From the NCBI GenBank assembly GCA_017455205.1, contig JAFTBM010000049.1, positions 1 through 47,021 on the forward strand: 47,021 bases of DNA. The letters run 5' to 3'. The position numbers and the translations under genes were made by a program. Shown in pieces: positions 1 to 8,328 of the stretch; position 1 is the first letter of the stretch; the number at the start of each line of letters is the position of its first letter. This DNA comes from Bacteroidales bacterium (GTDB lineage Bacteria; Bacteroidota; Bacteroidia; Bacteroidales; P3). A model generated the notes under the pieces. That model saw only the letters and a program-made list of their open reading frames with translations. It ran no database searches and was not told where the DNA came from.

Positions 1-531
1 GGCTGGGAGGCAAAGATTGTATCTTCGCCACATCATAGCGAAGTTAGAGACTACGCCTCCTTGACCACTATGCCGATGCCTACCCGAGACAGGAGGAAAA
101 TGGGGCAGGCGACTGGGAGGCGAAGATTGTATCTTCGCCACATCACAGCGAAGTTAAAAACTTCGCCTCCTTGCCCACTATGCCGATGCCTACCCGAGAC
201 AGGAGGAAAATGGGGCAGGTGGCTGGGAGGCAAAGATTGTATCTTCGCCACATCATAGCGAAGTTAGAAACTTCGCCTCCTTGCCCACTATGCCGATGCC
301 CACCCGAGACAGGAGGAAAATGGGGCAGGCGACTGGGAGGCGAAGATTGTATCTTCGCCACATCACAGCGAAGTTAGAAACTTCGCCTCCTTGCCCACTA
401 TGCCGATGCCTACCCGAGACAGGAGGGAAATGGGGCAGGCGGCTGGGAGGCAAAGATTGTATCTTCGCCACATCATAGCGAAGTTAGAAACTTCGCCTCC
501 TTGACCACTATGCCGATGCCTACCCGAAACG
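1..531. repeat. 110-bp tandem repeat array, about 4.8 copies
   Basis: Units begin at 1, 111, 221, 331 and 441, an exact 110-bp period; the last copy decays near 527. Copies 1, 3 and 5 share one variant (ggctgggaggcaaag, catcatag) and copies 2 and 4 another (gactgggaggcgaag, catcacag), so the higher-order period is 220 bp. Most units carry two short hairpins: ggcgaagat-tgt-atcttcgcc (119-139 in copy 2, one mismatch in the other variant) and gcgaagtt-nnn-aacttcgc (148-166). Short ORFs through the array are side effects of the periodicity. The array touches the window edge and may continue to the left. Confidence 0.95.
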
Positions 532-579
532 GTGGGAGATGAGGTGGAAAACGGAGGGTGAGAAGGACTGGAGCATAAG

Positions 580-615
580 AAAGCGAGCCTCCACCGATGT
601 GCGAAGGCTCGCTTT
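580..615. terminator. Hairpin terminator downstream of rpsU, probably bidirectional
   Basis: An 11-bp stem, aaagcgagcct pairing with aggctcgcttt, encloses a 14-nt loop. On the plus strand it runs into a T tract (gctttttt), so it would stop transcription coming out of the repeat array. On the minus strand it lies about 45 nt past the rpsU stop, with a weaker T tract. Confidence 0.75.
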
Positions 616-657
616 TTTCAATGGCGTTGCTCCAGATGGGAGCGCTCGGTGGAAAGC

Positions 658-855
658 CTACTTGTCGAGCTCTTGCTGACGCAGGTGCTGCACGTAGATG
701 GCTTTCAGCCTTTTTTCGCGATTGACCACGCTGGGCTTGGTGAATTGCTGCCGACGGCGCATTTCTCTCACCACGCCTGTTTTGTCGAATTTGCGTTTCA
801 GCTTTTTCAGCGCTCTCTCAAGGTTTTCACCTTCTTTTACGGGAACTACGATCAT
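658..855 (-). CDS. rpsU: 30S ribosomal protein bS21
   Basis: Small basic ribosomal protein of the 30S subunit; in the family it helps mRNA engagement at initiation. The 65-residue product begins MIVVPVKEGENLERALKKLK and has the characteristic arginine/lysine-rich middle (KTGVVREMRRRQQF) of Bacteroidetes S21; the length is normal. A purine-rich stretch (aagaaagagg) lies just upstream of the ATG. It sits 71 nt downstream of rpmB on the same strand and probably shares its promoter. A hairpin terminator follows at 580-615. Confidence 0.97.
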   Translation of the reverse strand: MIVVPVKEGENLERALKKLKRKFDKTGVVREMRRRQQFTKPSVVNREKRLKAIYVQHLRQQELDK

Positions 856-926
856 TGCTAATACCTCTTTCTTGTTAGGGTTAATACTGAATTGGTTTTA
901 TCAAGACTTTTATGGGTCTTCTGCAT

Positions 927-1166
927 TTAGAACATCAAATGGCCTTGGGAGGCGGCATCGTTGAGGGCGGCGATGATGCCCTTCTTGTTGATGATGCGCA
1001 TTCCTTTGGCCGAGACTTTCAAGGTGATCCACATATCCTCCTCGGGAATGTAGAACTTTTTGGTCTGCAGGTTGGGGGCGAAGGTGCGCTTGGTGTGGAT
1101 ACGCGAGTGCGACACGTTGTTGCCTACGATGACTTTCTTGCCAGTGATTTCACATTTCTTTGACAT
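927..1166 (-). CDS. rpmB: 50S ribosomal protein bL28
   Basis: Large-subunit ribosomal protein, 79 residues, opening MSKKCEITGKKVIVGNNVSH, the signature start of L28. The open frame continues upstream to 1361, but the start is set at 1166: that is where homology to L28 begins, and a good Bacteroidetes promoter lies at 1221-1254 inside the longer frame. The RIINKKG and AALNDA motifs near the C-terminus are typical. The gene after it is rpsU; no L33 gene follows here, unlike the arrangement common in related genomes. Confidence 0.96.
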   Translation of the reverse strand: MSKKCEITGKKVIVGNNVSHSRIHTKRTFAPNLQTKKFYIPEEDMWITLKVSAKGMRIINKKGIIAALNDAASQGHLMF

Positions 1167-1220
1167 AACAATATACTTTTTGTTGTTCGTTAGCGTTAGC
1201 GTTCCGTATCGGAAACGGAG

Positions 1221-1254
1221 TGCAAAGGTAAAACCTTTTTTCGATACGACAAAA
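1221..1254 (-). promoter_or_regulatory. Promoter of rpmB-rpsU
   Basis: On the minus strand TTTTG (complement of 1250-1254) is followed after 19 nt by TACCTTTG, extended by CA (complement of 1221-1230). This fits the Bacteroidetes sigma-ABfr consensus (-33 TTTG, -7 TAnnTTTG). The predicted start of transcription is about 50 nt before the rpmB ATG. Confidence 0.75.
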
Positions 1255-1414
1255 TGCGACAGGGGGCAAATGTGCAGTTTTTGGATTTTTTTAACTTTTC
1301 GTGAATTACATATTGCTGTCATTAAATTTATTATAAATTTTGATTTGGAAAGATTTAACATTATTTTTTCAGACAGTTATGTGCGATTTAGGGTGCTAAA
1401 AGGGAGGTTTTAGG

Positions 1415-2461
1415 ATGGTTTTTTCAGAAAAATTGGAGCATTGGTATGCGGAATTTGGGCGGAGTCTCCCTTGGCGGGGGATAAGCGACCCCTACCGTAT
1501 CTGGGTTTCAGAGATTATCCTGCAGCAGACGCGCATTGAGCAGGGTTGGACCTACTACGAGCGGTTCGTCGAATCCTTACCCACGGTAGAGGCATTGGCT
1601 GCTGCCAGCGAGGAGGAGGTGCTGGCTCTGTGGCAAGGGTTGGGCTACTACTCGCGGGCACGCAATATGCACACAGCCGCCCGACAGATTGTGGAGCAAT
1701 GCGGTGGGCATTTCCCCGACAGCTACGAGGGTCTGCTATCGCTCAAGGGCGTGGGTCGTTATACAGCGGCGGCAGTGGCCTCGTTTGCCTATCGGCTACC
1801 CTGCCCGGTGATCGACGGCAATGTGTACCGCTTCATCAGCCGATTGTATGGTATCGCCACGCCGATTGCCACCGACAGAGCATATAGTGAATTTGATGCA
1901 CTCCTGCGGAAGCTGATGGGCGACTGCCGCCCCGATGTGTTCAATGCCGCACTGATGGATTTTGGGTCGCTACAGTGCAAAGTGGTGCCACAATGTGAGA
2001 CTTGTCCTTTCGCTGTAGAATGTGTGGCACGGCGCGAGGCGAAGGTCGGACTGCTGCCGGTGAAGGTCGAGAAGCGTCCACCCACTGACCGTTGGTTTAT
2101 CTACTTGGATATGCGTAGACACGACTCATTATTGCTTCACCAGCGGACGGAGAAAGACATCTGGCGGGGGTTATGGGAGTTGCCGCTGCTGGAGTGCGAA
2201 GGGGAATGCTCGCCAAGCGAGGCCGAAACGAAAGCGGCGGCGTTCGCTGCCGAGGTGCTGGGGTTACAAGGGACGAGATTCCGCTTCGCTGGCAGCTTTG
2301 TGCATAAGCTTACCCACCGCACCATCCATGCCACCTTCGTCAGGGCAGAAATAGCCAAATGGCCTTCGAAATGGCTCCCAAATATGAAAGTGGCGACAGC
2401 CGAGGAGCGGGGAAAAATGCCAGTGTCACGTTTGATAGATAGGTATTTGCGCGGAATGTGA
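1415..2461 (+). CDS. mutY: Adenine DNA glycosylase MutY
   Basis: Base-excision repair enzyme that removes A mispaired with 8-oxoguanine. The 348-residue product has the endonuclease III fold: the SEIILQQT helix with the expected catalytic Glu33, the helix-hairpin-helix LKGVGRYTAAA (about 110-120), and Asp134 in PVIDGNVYR. Four iron-sulfur cysteines follow at 188, 194, 197 and 203. The C-terminal third (about 225-340) is the NUDIX-like 8-oxoG recognition domain. The cysteine spacing is C-X5-C-X2-C-X5-C, one residue shorter in the first gap than the usual C-X6-C. An AGGGAGG box 8 nt before the ATG supports this start. It is divergent from rpmB and 114 nt upstream of ssb. Confidence 0.97.
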   Translation: MVFSEKLEHWYAEFGRSLPWRGISDPYRIWVSEIILQQTRIEQGWTYYERFVESLPTVEALAAASEEEVLALWQGLGYYSRARNMHTAARQIVEQCGGHFPDSYEGLLSLKGVGRYTAAAVASFAYRLPCPVIDGNVYRFISRLYGIATPIATDRAYSEFDALLRKLMGDCRPDVFNAALMDFGSLQCKVVPQCETCPFAVECVARREAKVGLLPVKVEKRPPTDRWFIYLDMRRHDSLLLHQRTEKDIWRGLWELPLLECEGECSPSEAETKAAAFAAEVLGLQGTRFRFAGSFVHKLTHRTIHATFVRAEIAKWPSKWLPNMKVATAEERGKMPVSRLIDRYLRGM

Positions 2462-2575
2462 AAATCTTTGTCGGGCGAAGTTGGGGAAAAAGTCGTAACT
2501 TCGCACCGCGAAAATGGCGTTAGACAAGAGGGTAGACAGACAAACAGGCTAACAATTAAACAAAGCATAAGAAGT

Positions 2576-3007
2576 ATGATAGGCGTAAACAAAGTGATAC
2601 TGGTAGGAAATGTAGGGAAGACCCCCGATGTGGTCAGTTTCCCGTCGGACGGTGGCGTGGCGGTGAAGAAAGTGTCGTTTCCGCTGGCCACTACCGAGAG
2701 TCGCAAAAACAGGGAGAACGAGAAGGTGGACATCACCGAGTGGCACAACGTGGTGTGCTGGCGCGGCTTGGCCGACATCGCGGAACGGATACTGACAAAG
2801 GGTTCACAAGTGTATATCGAGGGTCGGTTGCAAAGCCGCTCGTGGGAAGACAAGGAGGGAAACAAGCGGCACGTAACCGAGGTGGTGGCCGACAACCTGC
2901 TGCTTCTCTCCGCACGGCAGCGGAGCGAGGATTATGCCGCCAAAAGCAACCCGCTGATGGACATCCTCAACGCCGACACTGAACCTTTGGGCGATCTGCC
3001 ATTTTAG
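2576..3007 (+). CDS. ssb: Single-stranded DNA-binding protein
   Basis: Coats single-stranded DNA during replication, repair and recombination. The 143-residue product starts MIGVNKVILVGNVGKTPD, the usual beginning of the OB-fold, and ends in the SSB C-terminal tip DLPF, which docks partner proteins. Aromatic and basic OB-fold positions are present (WHNVVCWRGLADIAERILTK). The open frame extends upstream to 2468, but those 36 codons resemble nothing and the family start is at 2576. A weak promoter-like taacttcgca occurs near 2497. It lies behind mutY, so the two may form a small repair unit. Confidence 0.96.
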   Translation: MIGVNKVILVGNVGKTPDVVSFPSDGGVAVKKVSFPLATTESRKNRENEKVDITEWHNVVCWRGLADIAERILTKGSQVYIEGRLQSRSWEDKEGNKRHVTEVVADNLLLLSARQRSEDYAAKSNPLMDILNADTEPLGDLPF

Positions 3008-3325
3008 CAGGTACTTATTCTGACATATCACGCCGATGCGCCACCCTTGATTGTTGTGCAATCTGATAAGGGGGCAGTGTGGATTGGCTCTGCTTCACCG
3101 CAACAAGTCATCGGATTGCAAATTCCTACAGTCTCTCGTTGCCAATTCGGCCAACATAGAGCGTAATGAGCCTGTGTCCCTATGCTGAAGCCAACGCTGG
3201 AGTTTAGCCATCGCAGCACCCGTTTAGCAAATCACAGGCAGGCGAGAATTGCTCCCGTTGGGATACTATTGACAATCAACCACAAGTGTTTTAACATCGT
3301 TTATGAAAAAACACATTCGAACACG
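3008..3325. other. Intergenic stretch, no gene recognised
   Basis: About 320 nt between the ssb stop and the next promoter. No terminator hairpin with a T tract, no tRNA and no convincing reading frame could be seen. Short open frames on both strands have no recognisable content. Confidence 0.5.
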
Positions 3326-3356
3326 TTGTTTTTTTGCAGGAGTTCGCCTATATTTG
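3326..3356 (+). promoter_or_regulatory. Promoter of the 3459 lipoprotein gene
   Basis: TTG at 3326-3328 is followed after 20 nt by TATATTTG (3349-3356) and CAC, a close match to the Bacteroidetes -33/-7 consensus. The 5' leader would be about 95 nt. Confidence 0.7.
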
Positions 3357-3458
3357 CACAAATATTATTAGATAGTTCAGTCTCGATGCTCCTATCCAAA
3401 CTCACTGATTTCATGATACTAACATTAGAATACAGGCAATGTCAAAAACACATATATC

Positions 3459-4169
3459 ATGAAAAGAAAACTATCAATTATGGTGATGGCATCGGTGGTC
3501 TGCTTGGCTTTAACGGTGGGGTGCGATAAGGAGAAAGACAATGAGAGGCAAACACCTGGCACTGGGACGACTGCCACAACCGACACCATCCCTACTCCTG
3601 GGGTTGACACCATTCCTGCTCCTGGAAGCGACACTATTCCCACTCCCGAAACCCGAGCCGCACAAATCCAGCGGTGGCTGTATGGGACTTGGGAACTACA
3701 GCAGGCAAGATATTTGCTCTTTTTTAGCGACACCACGAGCTACGAAGAGTTCCCTTGGATGATAGATGACCAATACCGATGGGTTATTGTGGACGAGCCG
3801 ATATACAAGGAGTGCATTGTGTCGGACGAGACAGAGATTGTCAATTTCTCGTACAACACCGTGTACTTCAGCCAGCAAGGAGGTTACCAGAAGCCCTACG
3901 ATATTGAGGAAGACGGGGTGGTGGTGATAGACCGAGGAACTGAATACCACTATGAGAGAGCCTATCCAGGTTCTGCGCGGACAGATTATCGCCTGCACGG
4001 AATCAGGGTGTATGTAGCCGACTCAAACAACTTGCTCATGTACAATTATACTCCGTACAAGACAGTTGGCGACTCGGTTGTCCGTATGGAATATCCCATT
4101 TCCTACCATTTCGTGAAAATTCCCAAAGAGCCACCCCGTCCCTGCCCATTCGGGATGGGTTGCCTCTAA
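3459..4169 (+). CDS. Uncharacterised lipoprotein with a Pro-Thr repeat linker
   Basis: 236 residues. The N-terminus is a lipoprotein signal (MKRKLSIMVMASVVCLALTVGC), with the lipidated Cys at position 22 followed by DKEKD, so it is probably anchored in the outer membrane and may be surface-exposed. Next comes a linker made of three 8-residue repeats of the type DTIPTPGV (about 42-65; 24-bp repeats at DNA level). The rest is rich in aromatic and acidic residues (GTWELQQARYLLFF) and could be a lipocalin-like fold, but no family was recognised. It ends with a Cys-containing tail, CPFGMGCL. It is monocistronic: own promoter at 3326, strong terminator at 4203. Confidence 0.85.
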   Translation: MKRKLSIMVMASVVCLALTVGCDKEKDNERQTPGTGTTATTDTIPTPGVDTIPAPGSDTIPTPETRAAQIQRWLYGTWELQQARYLLFFSDTTSYEEFPWMIDDQYRWVIVDEPIYKECIVSDETEIVNFSYNTVYFSQQGGYQKPYDIEEDGVVVIDRGTEYHYERAYPGSARTDYRLHGIRVYVADSNNLLMYNYTPYKTVGDSVVRMEYPISYHFVKIPKEPPRPCPFGMGCL

Positions 4170-4202
4170 TGGCAGTGGACTAACGGTTTCCAGCCACACA
4201 TG

Positions 4203-4256
4203 AAAGGAAGCCGACTGGAGCTTTTTCACGCGAAAAAACTCCAGTCGGCTTCCTTT
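4203..4256. terminator. Strong bidirectional terminator between convergent genes
   Basis: A perfect 18-bp stem (aaaggaagccgactggag with its complement ending in cttccttt) encloses an internal gctttttcacgcgaaaaaac that can extend the pairing. It separates the plus-strand lipoprotein gene from minus-strand pgi and serves both. Confidence 0.9.
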
Positions 4257-4276
4257 GTTATGGCAGCTGTGATTGG

Positions 4277-5575
4277 TTAGCACCCCGGCTTACCCAACAG
4301 GCGGAACATATTCTTCTTGTATGCCTCCACGCCGGGCTGGTTGAAAGGATTGACTCCAAGAGTGTAGCCACTGACGCCACAGGCAAACTCGAAAAAGTAG
4401 ATGAGTTGTCCGAGCGAGTACTCGTTGATAGCCTCCATGCCGATTTCCACCACAGGCACACCGCCAGCGGCATGAGCCTCGGCAGTACCCTCGGCGGCAC
4501 AGTCGTTGATAGCCGTCAGGCGGCGGCCAGCGAGATAGTTGAGTCCATCGAGGTTGACTCCGTCGGAGGGGACTGCCACGGTTGCCGTAGGCCGTGCAAC
4601 CCGAATCATGGTTTCCATCAACAAGCGTTCACCCTCTTGGACGTATTGCCCCATCGAGTGGAGGTCGGTGGTAATACTGATACTGTGGGGCAACAGACCT
4701 TTACCTTCCTTACCCTCGCTCTCGCCATAAAGCTGTTTCCACCATTCGGCCACATAGCGAAGGTTGGGTTGGCAGACGGTGAGCATCTCCACCTTGATTC
4801 CACTGCGGTAGAGCGCATTGCGGACGGCCGCATACATCAAGGCAGGATTGCTGTCGAGAGTATTAGCCTCAAGGCACAGCCTCCGCATGTCGCTTGCGCC
4901 AGCAATCAGACGCTCGATATCGTAACCAGCAGCGGCAATGGGGAGCAAGCCGACGGGGGTGAGTACAGAAAAGCGCCCCCCCACATCGTCGGGGATGGCA
5001 TAAGTTGGGTAGCCCTCCTGCAAAGCGATGTTGTGGAGTGCTCCCCGATGGGCATCCGTGATAGCCACAATTCGGCTGGAGGCTTCGGCTTGACCATACT
5101 TCTTCTCCAAATGGCTTTTCAGCAGGCGGAAAGCCACGGCAGGCTCGGTGGTGGTGCCGCTCTTCGAGATGACCACCACGGAATAGTCCTCGCGGTCGAG
5201 GAAACCGAGCAATTGGGCGTAGTAGTCCTCGCTGAGGGTATGGCCAGCATAGACCACTCGAGGCAAATCAGCTGATGGATAAGCCGATTGCAACGCCTCT
5301 ATGACCATTCTAGCCCCAAGGTAGGAGCCTCCAATACCCACCACCACTATCACTCGACCTTTGCTGCGAAGCCGTGCAGCCTCGGCACAGATACCTGCGA
5401 TAACCTCGGGAGTAATCGCTTCTGGCAAATTGATCCAACCAAGAAAATCACTGCCAGGGGCATCGCCGCTCAAAAGATGTTCACGGGCAGCAAGCACCTC
5501 GGAGGTCAACGCCTCAACTTGGGAAAGGGGCAACTTATGAGAAGCCCACTGGATGTTGATGTTAATGTGTTCCAT
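4277..5575 (-). CDS. pgi: Glucose-6-phosphate isomerase
   Basis: Interconverts glucose-6-phosphate and fructose-6-phosphate in glycolysis and gluconeogenesis; cytoplasmic. The 432-residue product belongs to the shorter bacterial form of the family. It shows the sugar-phosphate-binding VVGIGGSYLGA loop (about 79-88), SKSGTTTEP (137-145), LYGESEGKEGKGLLP with the catalytic-region glutamate, and the C-terminal GVNPFNQPGVEAYK signature. The start ATG at 5575 opens directly into a typical N-terminus. It is transcribed alone and divergently from the OmpA gene at 5784; a shared bidirectional terminator follows it. Confidence 0.97.
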   Translation of the reverse strand: MEHININIQWASHKLPLSQVEALTSEVLAAREHLLSGDAPGSDFLGWINLPEAITPEVIAGICAEAARLRSKGRVIVVVGIGGSYLGARMVIEALQSAYPSADLPRVVYAGHTLSEDYYAQLLGFLDREDYSVVVISKSGTTTEPAVAFRLLKSHLEKKYGQAEASSRIVAITDAHRGALHNIALQEGYPTYAIPDDVGGRFSVLTPVGLLPIAAAGYDIERLIAGASDMRRLCLEANTLDSNPALMYAAVRNALYRSGIKVEMLTVCQPNLRYVAEWWKQLYGESEGKEGKGLLPHSISITTDLHSMGQYVQEGERLLMETMIRVARPTATVAVPSDGVNLDGLNYLAGRRLTAINDCAAEGTAEAHAAGGVPVVEIGMEAINEYSLGQLIYFFEFACGVSGYTLGVNPFNQPGVEAYKKNMFRLLGKPGC

Positions 5576-5719
5576 TTCAATTTCAATTGTTCATAAAATG
5601 TTCATTATTTGCTTTCTTTCGTGTGGCGAGTTAAAAAAATATTCGTTTGCAACTATCGTATTTTCTTTGCCTTAACGTGTACGAAAAAAAAAAATTTTTT
5701 CAGATTTGAAAAATGTGTG

Positions 5720-5727
5720 TAACTTTG
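5720..5727 (+). promoter_or_regulatory. -7 box for the OmpA-family gene
   Basis: TAACTTTG followed by CA fits the Bacteroidetes -7 box. The -33 region is a T-rich run (about 5695-5701) without a clear TTG. The leader would be about 50 nt. Confidence 0.6.
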
Positions 5728-5783
5728 CAAACTGATTGACTGCAAGAAGTGAGAAATTAATCAACACATAAAACAATAAGGAT

Positions 5784-7091
5784 ATGCTGAAAAAACTTAT
5801 CAAAATGAGCGTTGTGGTGTCGCTGGTAGTGACCTCCATGACTGCTTTTGCCCAGAACACTGGCAAGCCCGAGTATCCGCGCTATGGTTTCTGGAGCAAC
5901 TGGTCGATTGGTGGGTCGCTTGACCTGAACCACGAGTTGAACCAAGGCTACCCCATTTTCGGTAGCGGCTGGCGTCAGAATGCCAACATTGGTATGGACA
6001 TTTTTGCCCAGCAGAAGTTGAACCATGTGTTTGACTGGCGTCTGCGCTTTGGCTTCCCCAGCTTTGGCGAGCCTAAAGGCACTGTCAGCGACAACACTGG
6101 CTTCAAGCTGAACCGCAACTTCTCGCTGACTTTGGATGTGCTGTTCTCGCTCAACGATGCACTGATGGGTTACGACCCCGACCGCAAATGGAGTTTCTAC
6201 TTCTTCGGCGGTGCTGGTGCCCGTTTCAACGGCTTGAGCAAGGATGAGTACACCACCACGGCCAACACCAAGCCCAACCACGCCGAGGACAAAAAGCGTG
6301 AAATTGAGGGCGAGAACAAGGGTATTGCCCAAGTAATGGTAACTTTCGGTCAGGGTTTCCGCTACAACCTCAGCGAGAGCCACACCGTGTTTGCCGAGTA
6401 CTCTTTCGACATTGCTGACATTGTCAACATTTTCGATGCCAAGTTCTACAACGGTTGGCACGACATCAACAGCATCTTCCGTCTTGGCTATGCCTACAAC
6501 TTTGGTGTAACGGCTGCCGACCAGGCTATCGCCGCTCAGAAGAACATGCTCACCCAGGAGAACTTCGGTGCCATGAACACCCAAGTCAACAACTTGGAGA
6601 CCCAAGTGGCTGCTGCCAAGAACAAAGAGAAGAAACTTGAGAAGCGCATCAGCGAACTCGAGCAGCAATTGGCCAACGCACAGACCCGTCCGAGCAATGG
6701 TGCTTCCAACAGCGAGCTTCAGAGTGTGATTGATCAAATCAAGGCCGACCAGCTCACTTTCTACGCCATGCCTTTCTCGGTGCAATACGATGTGAACCAG
6801 TGGGAAGTCTCCGAGGCTGAAATGGACAAGGTGAAAGCCGTTGCCCGCGTGCTGAAAGACAATCCTGATGTGAAGATCACCGTGGTTGGCTTCGCCGACT
6901 ACACTGGCAGCGACCAGTACAACATGAAGCTCTCCGAGAAGCGTGCCAACGAGGTGAAGCGCCTCCTCACCAAGAAGTATGGCATTGCCGAGAGCCGCAT
7001 CAGCACCGACTACAAGGGTAAGAGCGTTGCCTTCGGCGACATTCAATACTCCCTCAACCGTCGCGTGAGCTTCTACCGCGTGATTGAATAG
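5784..7091 (+). CDS. OmpA family outer membrane protein with coiled coil
   Basis: 435 residues. A signal peptide (MLKKLIKMSVVVSLVVTSMTAFA, cleavage before Q24) is followed by a beta-barrel-like region of alternating aromatic/polar strands (about 35-250). Then comes a charged coiled coil (about 255-303, KEKKLEKRISELEQQLANAQ) and a C-terminal OmpA-like peptidoglycan-binding domain (about 328-435) with VVGFADYTGSDQYNMKLSEKRA and the closing LNRRV. The overall order matches the abundant Porphyromonas/Bacteroides OmpA-like porins that tie the outer membrane to the cell wall. Its neat codon use, strong -7 box and strong terminator at 7112 suggest high expression. The specific paralog cannot be named. 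Confidence 0.92.
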   Translation: MLKKLIKMSVVVSLVVTSMTAFAQNTGKPEYPRYGFWSNWSIGGSLDLNHELNQGYPIFGSGWRQNANIGMDIFAQQKLNHVFDWRLRFGFPSFGEPKGTVSDNTGFKLNRNFSLTLDVLFSLNDALMGYDPDRKWSFYFFGGAGARFNGLSKDEYTTTANTKPNHAEDKKREIEGENKGIAQVMVTFGQGFRYNLSESHTVFAEYSFDIADIVNIFDAKFYNGWHDINSIFRLGYAYNFGVTAADQAIAAQKNMLTQENFGAMNTQVNNLETQVAAAKNKEKKLEKRISELEQQLANAQTRPSNGASNSELQSVIDQIKADQLTFYAMPFSVQYDVNQWEVSEAEMDKVKAVARVLKDNPDVKITVVGFADYTGSDQYNMKLSEKRANEVKRLLTKKYGIAESRISTDYKGKSVAFGDIQYSLNRRVSFYRVIE

Positions 7092-7111
7092 TCGCGCCGC
7101 AGAATGCGAGG

Positions 7112-7157
7112 AAAAGCGTTTGCGGATTTCCACATGGGAAATCCGCAAACGCTTTTT
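7112..7157. terminator. Strong terminator after the OmpA-family gene
   Basis: A 20-bp stem, aaaagcgtttgcggatttcc pairing with ggaaatccgcaaacgctttt, with a 5-nt loop and a T run on the plus strand. It lies between convergent genes, so it may also stop minus-strand transcripts from the OmpA-like gene at 7195. Confidence 0.92.
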
Positions 7158-7194
7158 ATTTGGCATCACTAAGATACTCTACCCGACGGCAGAC

Positions 7195-8328
7195 TTATCG
7201 GACGGAAATCACGCGATACTCCACACGGCGGTTGCGACTGCGCCCTTCGGGGGTAAGATTGCTGTCAATCGGCATTGACTTACCCATTCCAACAGCTTTC
7301 ACTCGCTCACGGCTTATCCCTTGTTTTACCAAATAATCGGCCACTGCGGCCGCCCTATCACGTGAGAGCTGGAGATTGAAATTAACCGTCCCTTGGTCAT
7401 CGGTGTGTCCACGCAATTCGATAGTCATATTGGGATAGGCATCAAGTAGCTCTTTTAGGCGGTGCAGCTCGTTGAACGATTGAGGAAGCACATCACTTTT
7501 ACCTGTTGCAAACAACACCCCCCACAGCGGCACAATATCGCCCTCCGAGAGCATAGAAACTTCAGCAGGCCCTACCATCTCCACATCAAGTGGCACCACC
7601 TCTACATCGTCCACATAATAATATGCACCAGGCAGCACGCCATCTGGGGCATCGGTGGACACCACGTGAGATTGATTGAACGGACGGAAGTTGCCGATAG
7701 TGAGAAATCGCTCACCTCCATCGGCCACTATCTCACCACCGATGTAAACCCACTGCTTTGTGTCAGTAACAGGTTGGTGGGCAGAATGCTCGATTTGAGG
7801 GATATATGGGGTGGAAAACACCTGGTGCTTATCGTCGAATAGGGGAGCCTCCTCCTTTTGCATAAGCAGCCCCCACGTGCTGTCGCTGACACGGTTGCAA
7901 GTTAGCAGAAGACCGAGGGTGGCTACTGCATGGGGAGACTTTTCCGCCAAACTCACCCAAAATCCTACGCGATAGCGATGCCCCGCAACGAGGGGCTGCA
8001 CGAGTTCGGTCTGCAAGTATTCGCGATAATTCTCCTGTGAGCAATAGATGCCACAATAGGCATTGCCCGAATGTGCCGTCTGCACACCCATCTTGTTGCG
8101 GGGGACAGAACATTCTCGTCCACCACAAGGGTCAAAATGGTCGCTACTTCCCAGTGTCGGTTGCCACCAGGCATCCACACCACTCATAATTCCCGCAGCA
8201 TCAATACGCTCTGGACAGTGGCCGTGGGCTTCAAATGAGCTATTAAACACCCAGTTGGTATCCGACTGTGCACGGGCGCATAGAGCAGATATCAAAAAGC
8301 AAAAGAGAGTTGTCCAGCTGATTTTCAT
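7195..8328 (-). CDS. OmpA-family protein with N-terminal secreted beta domain
   Basis: 377 residues from the chosen start. Signal peptide MKISWTTLFCFLISALCARA, then a 200-odd-residue Cys-rich domain (NWVFNSSFEAHGHCPERI, several aromatic-rich strands, YYYVDDVEVVPL) that resembles galactose-binding-like folds. It ends with an OmpA-like domain (about 270-377) carrying the peptidoglycan-binding motifs ELRGHTDDQGTVNFNLQLSRDRA and RNRRVEYRV. The start at 8328 is preferred over the upstream one because its ATG overlaps the stop of the glycosyltransferase gene (ATGA) and it opens a proper signal peptide. It is the last gene of the purN operon. It probably attaches a ligand-binding head to the cell envelope; the ligand is unknown. 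Confidence 0.88.
   Translation of the reverse strand: MKISWTTLFCFLISALCARAQSDTNWVFNSSFEAHGHCPERIDAAGIMSGVDAWWQPTLGSSDHFDPCGGRECSVPRNKMGVQTAHSGNAYCGIYCSQENYREYLQTELVQPLVAGHRYRVGFWVSLAEKSPHAVATLGLLLTCNRVSDSTWGLLMQKEEAPLFDDKHQVFSTPYIPQIEHSAHQPVTDTKQWVYIGGEIVADGGERFLTIGNFRPFNQSHVVSTDAPDGVLPGAYYYVDDVEVVPLDVEMVGPAEVSMLSEGDIVPLWGVLFATGKSDVLPQSFNELHRLKELLDAYPNMTIELRGHTDDQGTVNFNLQLSRDRAAAVADYLVKQGISRERVKAVGMGKSMPIDSNLTPEGRSRNRRVEYRVISVR

Noticed and set aside
51-478. Small proteins encoded in the repeat array on both strands
   Set aside because: The frames repeat with the 110-bp period, occur on both strands and have no start signals or recognisable content.
1-531. CRISPR array
   Set aside because: The 110-bp units are directly contiguous with no variable spacers, far longer than CRISPR repeats, and no cas genes are present.
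1167-1361. 65-residue N-terminal extension of bL28
   Set aside because: It lies upstream of the family start and contains the promoter at 1221-1254.
5685-5701. A/T homopolymer as a phase-variation switch for the OmpA gene
   Set aside because: It lies upstream of the -7 box and outside any frame; length changes could alter promoter spacing, but nothing supports this.
5757-7169. 470-codon minus-strand frame opposite the OmpA gene
   Set aside because: Antisense to a clear OmpA-family gene with signal peptide and domains; it is a codon-bias shadow.
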